A stretch of DNA of 64,000 bases from Holophagales bacterium. Lineage in GTDB: Bacteria; Acidobacteriota; Thermoanaerobaculia; UBA5066. Within the stretch, counting starts at the first letter, position 1, and the number at the start of each line of letters is the position of its first letter. Shown here one piece after another: positions 35,648 to 43,495 of the stretch. A program made the translations under genes and the position numbers. Under the pieces are notes generated by a model. The model searched no databases. It was not told the origin of the DNA and saw only the letters and a program-made list of their open reading frames with translations. Location of the stretch: NCBI GenBank assembly GCA_016719485.1, contig JADJZB010000004.1, positions 248,001 to 312,000 on the forward strand, read 5' to 3'.

Positions 35648-36291
35648 CCCTTCGGAACCTCCTCGCCCTCCGGCCACGCACCGTAGCTTTCGAGCGTCAG
35701 CAAGGCCCTGCCCTCGGGCCCCCGGACCTCGATCCGCCTCGGGACACCTGCGCCGGGAGAGATCTCGACGCGCACGTCGCCCGGGAGGGAGAGCCCCGTC
35801 ACGCCCCCGGGCCTCGAGACGAGGACGGCCCGCCCTTCTCCCGACGGCAGCTTCAGCTCCACCCGATCGCCCTTGACCAGAGCTCCGACTGCCGAGGGCA
35901 GCTCTTCGGGGACTCCGAAGAGCGCGGCGAGGACGTCCGTCGCGGCGAGTCGCCCCGGGAAGAGCTGACCCGTATCTCCCTCGCCCGATCTCCGGATGGT
36001 TCCGGACCTGGGCGACCCGGCCAGGGGGACGGACGCGCTCCACGTGAGCGTCTCACCATCCCAGAAGAGCGCGAGGTAGCCCCGAATGGACAGGCCCCCG
36101 TTCGAAGAGATCTCTCCCCGAAAGAGCGCCTTGAACCGGCGAGGCCCCCACGCCTCGTCGCGGATGGCGAGGACGGTCGCGAACGCGCTCGCCGAGAGTG
36201 CGGTGTCCGCCGGAAGCGCGACCGGCCCCGCGGTCCGGCACGAGACGGTGGCCAGAAGCGCGGCCGCGGTGAACGCGGCCGGCAGCCTCAC
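35644..36291 (-). CDS. LolB-like outer-membrane lipoprotein candidate
   Basis: A 215-residue exported protein. The N-terminus MRLPAAFTAAALLATVSC looks like a lipoprotein signal peptide, although the lipobox (TVSC) is weak. The rest is beta-rich (FKALFRGEISSNGGLSIRGYLALFWDGE), like the LolB/LolA unclosed barrel. In E. coli lolB lies directly upstream of ispE, as here, which supports a role in inserting lipoproteins into the outer membrane. Sequence similarity alone is too low for certainty. Both ends overlap neighbouring genes (GTGA with the TPR gene, ATGA with ispE). Confidence 0.7.
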   Translation of the reverse strand: MRLPAAFTAAALLATVSCRTAGPVALPADTALSASAFATVLAIRDEAWGPRRFKALFRGEISSNGGLSIRGYLALFWDGETLTWSASVPLAGSPRSGTIRRSGEGDTGQLFPGRLAATDVLAALFGVPEELPSAVGALVKGDRVELKLPSGEGRAVLVSRPGGVTGLSLPGDVRVEISPGAGVPRRIEVRGPEGRALLTLESYGAWPEGEEVPKG

Positions 36292-38237
36292 GGGGCCTTC
36301 GCGGCGGCGGCGGCCCTCTCGAGCTTGGCGCGAATGGCCGCCCCGCCGTCCTCCGGCTCGAGCGCCAGCGCCCGGGACCAGCGCTCACGCGCTTTCGAGA
36401 GGTCTCCGCGCTTCTCTTCCAGGTCCCCGAGGTGATCCTCGATCGTCGGGTCGTCGGGAGAGAGCTTCTTCGCCAGGAGGAGGTGCCTCTCGGCCTCGTC
36501 GAGGTTGCCCATCCGGAAGCAGATCCACCCGAGCGAGTCGAGGTACGCCGCATTCGACGGCTCGAGGGCGACGGCCCGCGTCACGAGATCGAGCGCTCTC
36601 TCGAGGTTCTCGTTGCGGTCGGCGAACATGTAGCCGAGGTAATTGAGCGCCGCGCCGTGGTCGGGCTTCAGCTCGATGAGCCTCTCGAAGGCCGCGATGG
36701 ACTCGGGGATCTTCTTCTCGCGCTCGAGCGACGCCGCCTTGCGGAAGAGGAGATCGGGGTCGTCGGGGAACTGCACGAGACCCGCGGAGGCCACCTCGGC
36801 CGCACGCCCGTAGTTCTCGAGGCGCTGCCAGACGTCTGCCGCCGCGAGGATGCCCGGCCGCCCCTCCTTCGCGAGCGCCACGAGGATCTCCCCGCCTTCC
36901 GCCCGCTCCTTCTCCTTCTCCGAGCGGAGCAGGAACTCCGCGAGGAGGGACCGCACTGCCAGCTCTTTCGGCTCCTTCGCCGAGGCCTCGCGGCAGACCT
37001 TCAGACCTTCGGCGGGCTCCTCGGCCTCGCGCGCGACCTGGGTCAGCAGGTTCAGCGCCTGCAGGTTGACCGATCCGTCCTCGTCGAAGAGGTGCGGCCT
37101 CACCGCGGCCCTCGCCCGCGCCCAGTCCTTCTTCAGCAGCGCGACATACCCCAGCTGGCCGTCCACGGACGCGACCCCCGCCGCCGGCGCCTTCTGCGCC
37201 ACGAGGGTCGTCCGCAGGTCACCCAGGACCGTCTCCGCCTCGTCCAGCCGGCGTGCTTCGAGGAAGTTCAGCGCCCGGCGGAAGGAGACGTCGGCATCGT
37301 CGGGTTCCAGCCCCTGGAGCTTCTTGAGCAGCTCGTCGGCGCGCGCCGTCTCGAGCCGTTCCGAGAGGAGTGAGGAGTAGTGCCTGAGGGCATCCCGGTT
37401 GTCGGGGTCGGCCTCGAGGACCTCCTTGAACATCTTCTCCGCCTCGTCGAGGCGGCGGGCACGAAGGAGCGCGAACCCGTACTGGGCCTTGAGTCCGAGG
37501 TTTCCGGGCTGGTCCACCACGAGCTCCGCCAGGAGCGGGAGCGCCTTGTCGAACTTCCGCGTCGTCTGGTAGACGCGCAGGAGTCCGAGCGTGGCGCCGC
37601 GATTCCCTTCGTCCTGGCGCAGCACGCCCTGGTAGACCTCCTCGGCCTCCTCCGGCTTCCCGCTCTTCTCGAGGGCTTCACCGTAGAGCAGAGGCAGGAT
37701 CGGGCCACGTGGGCGGTCCTGGACCCGCGAGAAGACGGCCGCCGCCTCCACGTTTCGATCGATCCTGAGATAGGCCTGCCCCAGCGCGAGGGCGCCAGAA
37801 GGCTCCGCCGGCTGCAGGTCGTTCGCTCTCTTCAGGGCTGGGAGCGCGGCCTCGATCCCTTCCTTGTCGCGCGCCTTCGAAAGGAGGATCTGCCCAAGAA
37901 CCCTGTGTGCGGCCGCGCTCTCGGGGACGAGCTCGACCGCCTTCCGGGCCTGCTGCTCGGCTTCCGGCAGGATGCCGAAGTCCCGAAGAGCCTCGGCGTA
38001 CTCTCTTCTCAGGTGCCCGTCCTCGGGGTCGAGCTCCACGGCGCGCCGGAACTCCTTGAGGGCCTCCTGGAACTCGCCCTCCGCGGCGAAGAGCCGGGCT
38101 CGGAGGAATCTCTCGACCGCGTCGCGGCGCGCGGACTCGACCGGACCGAGCGCCTCGGAACGGACCGGTGGGACGGCGTGGAGCGGCGCGGCGAGGGCCG
38201 CGAGCGCGAGGACGACGACAGCGGGACGAAAACTCAT
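36288..38237 (-). CDS. Exported tetratricopeptide-repeat protein
   Basis: A 649-residue protein with signal peptide MSFRPAVVVLALAALAAPLHA and an array of about 14-16 TPR helix pairs. Typical repeats are AEGEFQEALKEFRRAVELDPEDG, ARRLDEAEKMFKEVLEADPDN and GNLDEAERHLLLAKKLSPDD. TPR arrays are scaffolds for protein complexes; in the periplasm this may support outer-membrane assembly or secretion. It is the first gene of the TPR-lolB-like-ispE overlapping chain. ATG 38237 is chosen because it starts the signal peptide; upstream extension is G+C noise. Confidence 0.92.
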   Translation of the reverse strand: MSFRPAVVVLALAALAAPLHAVPPVRSEALGPVESARRDAVERFLRARLFAAEGEFQEALKEFRRAVELDPEDGHLRREYAEALRDFGILPEAEQQARKAVELVPESAAAHRVLGQILLSKARDKEGIEAALPALKRANDLQPAEPSGALALGQAYLRIDRNVEAAAVFSRVQDRPRGPILPLLYGEALEKSGKPEEAEEVYQGVLRQDEGNRGATLGLLRVYQTTRKFDKALPLLAELVVDQPGNLGLKAQYGFALLRARRLDEAEKMFKEVLEADPDNRDALRHYSSLLSERLETARADELLKKLQGLEPDDADVSFRRALNFLEARRLDEAETVLGDLRTTLVAQKAPAAGVASVDGQLGYVALLKKDWARARAAVRPHLFDEDGSVNLQALNLLTQVAREAEEPAEGLKVCREASAKEPKELAVRSLLAEFLLRSEKEKERAEGGEILVALAKEGRPGILAAADVWQRLENYGRAAEVASAGLVQFPDDPDLLFRKAASLEREKKIPESIAAFERLIELKPDHGAALNYLGYMFADRNENLERALDLVTRAVALEPSNAAYLDSLGWICFRMGNLDEAERHLLLAKKLSPDDPTIEDHLGDLEEKRGDLSKARERWSRALALEPEDGGAAIRAKLERAAAAAKAP

Positions 38238-38301
38238 GCCGGAGCGGAGGGTAGCAATTCCGGGGCCACTAAGGGAACGGTGCGGGAACCACGGCTCGCC
38301 C

Positions 38302-38352
38302 ACTAGAAGATCGCAGGCCTCTCCGGGGGGCTGAGCTTCGCGCGCCCCCCGG
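38302..38352 (-). repeat. Second PAIF-stop sequence and hairpin downstream of the mutase gene
   Basis: The mutase gene ends CCTGCGATTTTC-TGA. About 75 bp further along the minus strand CCTGCGATCTTC-TAG appears (38302-38316), again reading Pro-Ala-Ile-Phe-stop. Between them is a 9-bp hairpin (38323-38331 with 38344-38352). The near-repeat may be a remnant of a duplicated 3' end; the hairpin could act as terminator though no T run follows. Confidence 0.4.
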
Positions 38353-38376
38353 ACCCCCAAGTGTCCGCTGAAGCCC

Positions 38377-40077
38377 TCAGAAAATCGCAGGTTCGTTCCA
38401 CGTGTCGAAGACCTCCCGCATCACGTCGGAGATCTCCCCGACCGTCGCGTAGGCTTTGACCGCCTCGACGAGAGGTGGCATGACGTTCGCGCCGTTCCGG
38501 CACGCCTCTCGGAGGGCGTGGAGCGTCGAGAGGACCGCCTTGCCGTCCCGCGTCCTACGCACCTCGTTCAGCTGCGCCACCTGCTCGGCCGCCGTCTGCT
38601 CGGAAATCTCGAGCGTTGCGACGCGGTCTTCCGGGACCTCTTCGGTGAAGGCGTTCACGCCGACCATCACCTTGTCCCCGGAATCCAGCCCCCGCTGGAA
38701 ACGGTAGGCGGCGTCCATGATCTCCTTCTGCGGGAAGCCTGCCTCGATCGCCTCGACCATACCGCCGTAGGCGTCGATCTTCCGGAAGTAGTCGAAGGCG
38801 CCTTCCTCCATCCGGTTCGTCGCCTGCTCCACGAAATACGAGCCGCCGAGCGGATCGATCGTGTGCGCGACGCCCGTCTCGTGCATCAGGATCTGCTGCG
38901 TCCGCACCGCGACCTTGGCGGCGAACTCGGTCGGGAGGGCGAGCGTCTCGTCGAGAGCGTTCGTGTGGAGCGACTGCGTGCCGCCGAGAACGGCGGCGAG
39001 CGCCTGGACCGCGATGCGCGCGACGTTGTTGTAGGGCTGCTGCGCGGTGAGGGAGACGCCGGCCGTCTGCGAGTGGAAGCGCAGCTTCCACGACTCCGGG
39101 TTCTTCGCGCCGTACCGGTCCCTCATGACCTTCGCCCAGACCCGCCGTGCCGCGCGGAACTTCGCGATCTCCTCGAAGAAGTCGTTGTGCGCGTTGAAGA
39201 AGAACGACAGGCGCGGCGCGAACTCGTCGACCGAGAGGCCGGCGTCGACGCCGTACTTCACGTACTCCATCCCGTCGCGGAGCGTGAACGCGAGCTCCTG
39301 CAGGGCCGTCGAGCCCGCCTCGCGGATGTGGTAGCCGGAGATGGAGACGGTGTTCCACTTCGGGACGTGCCTGGCGCAGAACGAGAACTGGTCCGTCACG
39401 AGCCGCATCGACGGCCGCGGCGGGAAGATGAACTCCTTCTGCGCGATGTACTCCTTCAGGATGTCGTTCTGGAGCGTCCCCCCCACTTTCGACCAGGGGG
39501 TTCCCTGCTTCTCGGCGACGGCGAGGTACATCGCGAGGGCGATCGGCGCCGTGGAGTTGATCGTCATCGACGTCGTCACCGCGCCGAGGTCGATCCCATC
39601 GAAGAGCGCCTCGAAGTCGCGGAGCGTGTCGATGGCGACGCCGCACTTGCCCACCTCGCCGGCCGACATCTCGTGGTCGGAGTCGTAGCCGTAGAGCGTC
39701 GGGAGGTGGAAGGCGGTCGAGAGGCCCGTCTGCCCGTGCGAGAGGAGGACCTTGAAGCGCTCGTTCGTCTGGCGCGCCGACCCGAAGCCTGCGAACTGCC
39801 GGATCGTCCAGGCCCTGCCCCGGTACATCGTCGGCTGGACGCCCCGCGTGTACGGGAACTCGCCCGGGAAGCCGAGGTCCCTCTCGTAGTCGAGGCCGAC
39901 GACGTCGTCGGGGGTCGCGAGGGGATTCACGTCGGCCGAGGAGACCGTGGTGAAGTCCCGCTTCCAGGCGGGCCGCTTCCCGAAGGCCTCGGCGACCCGG
40001 CGTCGCCACTCGTCCTTCGCCCGGGCGATCCTCTCCTCGGCGGCAGTCAGCGGGGCGGCGGTCGTCTCCGTGCTCAT
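38377..40077 (-). CDS. Methylmalonyl-CoA mutase large subunit (catalytic chain without B12 domain)
   Basis: A 566-residue acyl-CoA mutase chain that interconverts (R)-methylmalonyl-CoA and succinyl-CoA. The substrate-barrel motifs are strong: FPYTRGVQPTMYRGRAWTIRQFAGFG, GLSTAFHLPTLYGYDSDH, SMTINSTAPIALAMYLAVAE, SISGYHIREAGS, HSQTAGVSLTAQQPYNN, LGGTQSLHTNALDET. The C-terminal B12-binding domain with DXHXXG is absent, so a separate small subunit must be encoded elsewhere, as in archaea and several bacterial phyla. It is not in this window. Relation to propionate or odd-chain fatty acid use is likely. A related clade is isobutyryl-CoA mutase, which I cannot fully exclude. Confidence 0.93.
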   Translation of the reverse strand: MSTETTAAPLTAAEERIARAKDEWRRRVAEAFGKRPAWKRDFTTVSSADVNPLATPDDVVGLDYERDLGFPGEFPYTRGVQPTMYRGRAWTIRQFAGFGSARQTNERFKVLLSHGQTGLSTAFHLPTLYGYDSDHEMSAGEVGKCGVAIDTLRDFEALFDGIDLGAVTTSMTINSTAPIALAMYLAVAEKQGTPWSKVGGTLQNDILKEYIAQKEFIFPPRPSMRLVTDQFSFCARHVPKWNTVSISGYHIREAGSTALQELAFTLRDGMEYVKYGVDAGLSVDEFAPRLSFFFNAHNDFFEEIAKFRAARRVWAKVMRDRYGAKNPESWKLRFHSQTAGVSLTAQQPYNNVARIAVQALAAVLGGTQSLHTNALDETLALPTEFAAKVAVRTQQILMHETGVAHTIDPLGGSYFVEQATNRMEEGAFDYFRKIDAYGGMVEAIEAGFPQKEIMDAAYRFQRGLDSGDKVMVGVNAFTEEVPEDRVATLEISEQTAAEQVAQLNEVRRTRDGKAVLSTLHALREACRNGANVMPPLVEAVKAYATVGEISDVMREVFDTWNEPAIF

Positions 40078-40150
40078 GCGGTCACCTCGGCAGGGTCGTC
40101 TCGGCGGCGGGGGCCGCCTGGAAAACCCTTGACTTTACCAGCTGGCCTGT

Positions 40151-40170
40151 CCGGGGCTCTTCCGCCCCGG
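40151..40170 (-). terminator. Hairpin between psuG and the mutase gene
   Basis: CCGGGGC (40151-40157) pairs with GCCCCGG (40164-40170) over a 6-nt loop. It lies 23 nt after the psuG stop on the minus strand. No T tract follows, so termination is possible but not certain. Confidence 0.45.
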
Positions 40171-40192
40171 TCTCGAACCGACACGGGTCGAG

Positions 40193-41164
40193 TCAGGTGA
40201 CGGGTCCCGCCTCGGAGAGGGCCGCTGAAATCCGTGCCGCCACGGCGGCGTTCGAGACGACGAGCGCCCGGTTCGCCACGAGAGTCCTCCCACCCGTCTC
40301 CTCTGCGAGGCGCGCGAGCAGAAAGGGAGTCACAGCCTTCCCGGCGATTCCGGCCGCCTGCGCCGCCCGGAGGCTCCGATCGATCGCCTCGTCGACGTCC
40401 TCCCTCGCGAGCGCCGCCTCCACCGGGACCGGGTTCGCGACGAGGACGCCACCCGCCGAGGGCCAGGCCCAGTGCGCGAGAACGGCCCGGGCGACGTCTC
40501 CGGCGTCCTCGCAGCAGGCCTCGAGAGGGAGCCCCGAACCACGGACCCAGAACGCCGGAAAGTCCGCCGTAGCGAATCCGTAGACCGGCACGCCGAGCGT
40601 CTCCAGGGCCTCGAGAGTCTTCGGAAGGTCGAGGACCGCCTTGGCTCCCGACGCGACGACGACGACGCGCGTGCGGGATAGCTCGAGGAGATCGGCCGAA
40701 ACGTCGAAGGTGTCCCTGGCGCCGCGGTGGACCCCTCCGATGCCTCCCGTGGCGAAGACGCGGATTCCGGCGGCCGCGGCGATGGACATCGTCGCAGCGA
40801 CCGTCGTCGCGCCGCTCTGGCGCCGCGCGGCGAGGAGCCCGAGGTCACGCGTCGTCGCCTTCGTCACCGTGCGCCCCGCCCGCGCGAGGCTCTCTGCCTC
40901 GGGGCCGGAGAAACCCGCGCGCGCGCGCCCTTCGACGACGGCGACGAGAGCCGGGACCGCGCCCTCCCGGCGCACGGCCTCTTCCGCAGCCCTGTGGGTC
41001 TCCAGGTTCGACGGGAACGGCAGGCCGTGGCAGAGAATCGTCGACTCGAGCGCCACGACGGGCCGCCCGTCGGCAAGCGCCTGCTTCACTTCGGCCGAGA
41101 GGGCGACCCTCCCGACGGGCATCGCGGACTTCCGTCCCGGGTCCGGTTCCGATGCGCCGTTCAC
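40193..41164 (-). CDS. psuG: Pseudouridine-5'-phosphate glycosidase
   Basis: PsuG (323 aa) cleaves pseudouridine 5'-phosphate to uracil and ribose 5-phosphate in the breakdown of modified RNA nucleosides. Conserved active-site segments are VALESTILCHGLPFPSN (catalytic Glu), TVTKATTRDLGLL (Lys), FATGGIGGVHRGA (His) and SGAKAVLDLPKTLE (Lys). A C-terminal NPVP plus GKAVTPFLLARL are also family-typical. GTG 41164 has GAGAGGAG at proper spacing; ATG 41122 is an alternative. The usual partner kinase PsuK is not present. Confidence 0.95.
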   Translation of the reverse strand: MNGASEPDPGRKSAMPVGRVALSAEVKQALADGRPVVALESTILCHGLPFPSNLETHRAAEEAVRREGAVPALVAVVEGRARAGFSGPEAESLARAGRTVTKATTRDLGLLAARRQSGATTVAATMSIAAAAGIRVFATGGIGGVHRGARDTFDVSADLLELSRTRVVVVASGAKAVLDLPKTLEALETLGVPVYGFATADFPAFWVRGSGLPLEACCEDAGDVARAVLAHWAWPSAGGVLVANPVPVEAALAREDVDEAIDRSLRAAQAAGIAGKAVTPFLLARLAEETGGRTLVANRALVVSNAAVAARISAALSEAGPVT

Positions 41165-41228
41165 GTTCCGCTCCTCTCGATTCCCCCGAGGAGGCCCGGG
41201 GCGTCTTCGGGGCGTGGGTACCGGAGGC

Positions 41229-41234
41229 TACACT
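41229..41234 (+). promoter_or_regulatory. -10-like hexamer TACACT before lipA
   Basis: TACACT ends 8 nt before the lipA GTG and no ribosome site lies between, which suggests a leaderless transcript. The divergent psuG start is 65 bp to the left. Confidence 0.35.
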
Positions 41235-41242
41235 CCGCCCGC

Positions 41243-42193
41243 GTGAGCGACCTGCCTCTTCCCCGATTCGTCCCGAGCCCGGAACGGCCCGTCTACGGGG
41301 AGACCCCCCGCCCCGACTGGCTGAAGGTGCGGCTCGTCGACAACGACGACACCCGCGGCATCCTCGATCTCGTGAAGCGCAAGCACCTCAACACGGTCTG
41401 CCAGGAAGCGCAGTGCCCCAACATCTTCGAGTGCTGGGGACGCGAGCGGACGGCGACGTTCATGCTCATGGGCGACGTCTGCACCCGGCGCTGCGGGTTC
41501 TGCGCGGTCACTCAGGGCATCGGCCGCGCTCTCGACCCCCAGGAGCCGCGGCACGTCGCCGAGGCCGTCCGGGAGCTCGGCGTGCGACACGCCGTCATCA
41601 CGTCGGTGAACCGCGACGAGCTCCCCGACGGCGGTGCGGCCCATTTCGCCGCGACGATCCGCGCCGTCCGGGAGCTGAACCCCGGCGTGACGGTGGAAGT
41701 CCTGGTCCCCGATTTCCTGGGGAACGCCGCGGCACTCGAGACGGTCCTGGCGGCGGCGCCCGAAGTCCTGAACCACAACACCGAGACGGTGCCGCGCCTC
41801 TACCGCCGGGTCCGGCCCGACGCCGTCTACGAGCGGTCGCTCGAGCTCCTCGCCCGCGCCGCTTCGTGGCGCGACGGGCGCGTTCCTTCGATGCGCGTCA
41901 AGAGCGGGATCATGGTGGGGCTCGGGGAAACGCTCGACGAGGTGCTCGAGACCATGCGCGGCATCCGGGCCGCGGGGACCGACGTCCTCACCATCGGACA
42001 GTACCTTCAGCCGCACGCCAGGAGGCTGCCCGTGGAACGTTGGTGGACGCCGGCAGAGTTCGCGGGACTGCGCGAAGAGGGGCTGTCCATGGGATTCGCC
42101 GTGGTGGAAGCAGGCCCGCTCGTCCGCTCGAGCTACCACGCCCGGGCGGCGCTCGGCGCCGAAGGGGGCGGCGAAGCCGCCGCCCCGCTCTGA
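41243..42193 (+). CDS. lipA: Lipoyl synthase
   Basis: LipA (316 aa) is a radical SAM enzyme that inserts two sulfurs into protein-bound octanoate to make the lipoyl cofactor. Both clusters are present: the auxiliary CQEAQCPNIFEC and the radical SAM CTRRCGFC. The lipoyl-synthase motifs RHAVITSVNRDELPDGGAAHF, LNHNTETVPRLYRRVRP, VKSGIMVGLGET and the terminal RSSYHA are all there. GTG start 41243. No lipB or lipoyl-dependent dehydrogenase lies nearby. Confidence 0.97.
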   Translation: MSDLPLPRFVPSPERPVYGETPRPDWLKVRLVDNDDTRGILDLVKRKHLNTVCQEAQCPNIFECWGRERTATFMLMGDVCTRRCGFCAVTQGIGRALDPQEPRHVAEAVRELGVRHAVITSVNRDELPDGGAAHFAATIRAVRELNPGVTVEVLVPDFLGNAAALETVLAAAPEVLNHNTETVPRLYRRVRPDAVYERSLELLARAASWRDGRVPSMRVKSGIMVGLGETLDEVLETMRGIRAAGTDVLTIGQYLQPHARRLPVERWWTPAEFAGLREEGLSMGFAVVEAGPLVRSSYHARAALGAEGGGEAAAPL

Positions 42194-42205
42194 AGATGGG
42201 CGGCG

Positions 42206-42439
42206 CTACTCCCCGTCGTTCCCGATCGCCTCGACCGGGCAGGAGTCCATGGCCTCCTGGCACTGCGCCTCTTCTTCGGGCGTCTCGGCCTGCTTGGTCA
42301 CGAAGGAGTAACCCTTCTCTTCCTCCCGGCCGAAGTTGTTCGGAGCGGTCACCCGGCAGACGTCACAGTCGATGCACTGCGTATCGACGTAGAACTTTCC
42401 GGGAGCGTTGTCGCTGTAACGGTCGTCCTTGTTCGCCAT
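42206..42439 (-). CDS. Ferredoxin, single-cluster type
   Basis: A 77-residue acidic ferredoxin. It has the motif CIDCDVC followed later by SCPVEAI, consistent with one [4Fe-4S] (or [3Fe-4S]) cluster coordinated by three N-terminal Cys and one C-terminal Cys. Such proteins carry electrons at low potential; the nearby lipA, a radical SAM enzyme that needs such electrons, is a possible client. ATG 42439. Its 3' end faces lipA tail to tail with 12 bp between stops. Confidence 0.92.
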   Translation of the reverse strand: MANKDDRYSDNAPGKFYVDTQCIDCDVCRVTAPNNFGREEEKGYSFVTKQAETPEEEAQCQEAMDSCPVEAIGNDGE

Positions 42440-42454
42440 GGCCGAAAAGATAGC

Positions 42455-42814
42455 ATGAGGAACGCGCTCCGGATGGCCTCTCTCTCGATCGTCCTGTCGA
42501 CGGGCGTCCTCCCCGCCTGCGCGCCCGAGCCCGTCCCCGGCGCCCGGCTCTGGCGGAAGAAGTGCTCGGCCTGTCACGGCCCCGACGGCGCCGGCCGAAC
42601 CCGCTTCGCCGAAGGGCGCCCGTTCGCCGACCTGACCGACGGCCGCTGGAAGCACGGCCCCGACAGGGATTCCCTCCGCCGGCTCGTGGCCGATGGCGAC
42701 CCGGCCAGCACGATGCCCCCCTTCGCGGGCCGGCTGACCCCCGCGGAGATCGACGCCGTCGTCGACCACGCCCTGACGCTCGCAGCCGCCGGTCCCCCGG
42801 AAGCGAAGCCGTGA
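42455..42814 (+). CDS. Small c-type cytochrome, probably a lipoprotein
   Basis: A 119-residue exported monohaem cytochrome c. The haem site is CSACH, and the axial Met is likely in STMPPFAGRLT. The N-terminus (LSIVLSTGVLPAC) resembles a lipoprotein signal with Cys22. It should carry electrons in the periplasm or on the membrane. ATG 42455 lies 15 bp from the divergent ferredoxin start. Its TGA overlaps the ATG of the LON-domain gene by one base. Confidence 0.9.
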   Translation: MRNALRMASLSIVLSTGVLPACAPEPVPGARLWRKKCSACHGPDGAGRTRFAEGRPFADLTDGRWKHGPDRDSLRRLVADGDPASTMPPFAGRLTPAEIDAVVDHALTLAAAGPPEAKP

Positions 42815-43470
42815 TGCGCCTTCTCCCCCTCTTCCCCCTCGACGCCGTGCTCCTCCCGCAGACCCACCTTCCGTTCCACGTCTTCGAGCCCCGCTACCGG
42901 ACGATGCTCGCCCACGCCCTGGCCGGTGAACGCCTGATCGGGCTCCACACGCTCGACCCCCAGGCCCCGCCGCTGCCCGATGGCGCGCCGGCGCTTCTTC
43001 CGTTCGGCTGCGCCGGGGAGATCGTCGAGCACGAGGCGCTTCCGGACGGTCGCTCGAACATCGTCCTGCGCGGCGCTTTCAGATACCGCCTCGGGAGGGA
43101 GAGACCGGGCCGGGTCTACCGCCTCGCGGAGGTCGAAGAGGCGCCGATCCAGCCCCTCCCGCAGGGACGGGAGGGAGGCCCGGGACGACGCGACCTCAGG
43201 AAGCTCCTCGCCCTGGCCGTGGAGCGGCTCGCCGTCTCGGTCGGCCGGACGGAGGCGCGCCACCTTCCGGGGAGCCTCTCCGACGAGGGGCTCGTCAACG
43301 AGGCCGCCAGCCGCCTCGGCCTCGGCTCGGACGACCGCTACGCCCTGCTCGGCATGGACGCCCTCGGAGACCGGTACGCCTGGGTCCTCGACCACGTCCG
43401 GAGCCTGCAGATGCGCGTCGACCTCCTCTCCCCGTTCCGCCGGGGGGAGATCGACCCCCGCTGGAACTGA
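42814..43470 (+). CDS. LON N-terminal-domain (PUA-like) protein
   Basis: A 218-residue protein consisting of a LON substrate-binding domain without the ATPase or protease. It opens with LLPLFPLDAVLLPQTHLPFHVFEPRYR, followed by a basic middle part and a helical C-terminus (YALLGMDALGDRYAWVLDHV). Stand-alone LON-domain proteins are widespread and their role is unknown. ATG 42814 overlaps the cytochrome stop (TGATG), so the genes are coupled, although their functions seem unrelated. Confidence 0.9.
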   Translation: MRLLPLFPLDAVLLPQTHLPFHVFEPRYRTMLAHALAGERLIGLHTLDPQAPPLPDGAPALLPFGCAGEIVEHEALPDGRSNIVLRGAFRYRLGRERPGRVYRLAEVEEAPIQPLPQGREGGPGRRDLRKLLALAVERLAVSVGRTEARHLPGSLSDEGLVNEAASRLGLGSDDRYALLGMDALGDRYAWVLDHVRSLQMRVDLLSPFRRGEIDPRWN

Positions 43471-43495
43471 CACCCGAGAAGTCCGCCGGCAGCCC

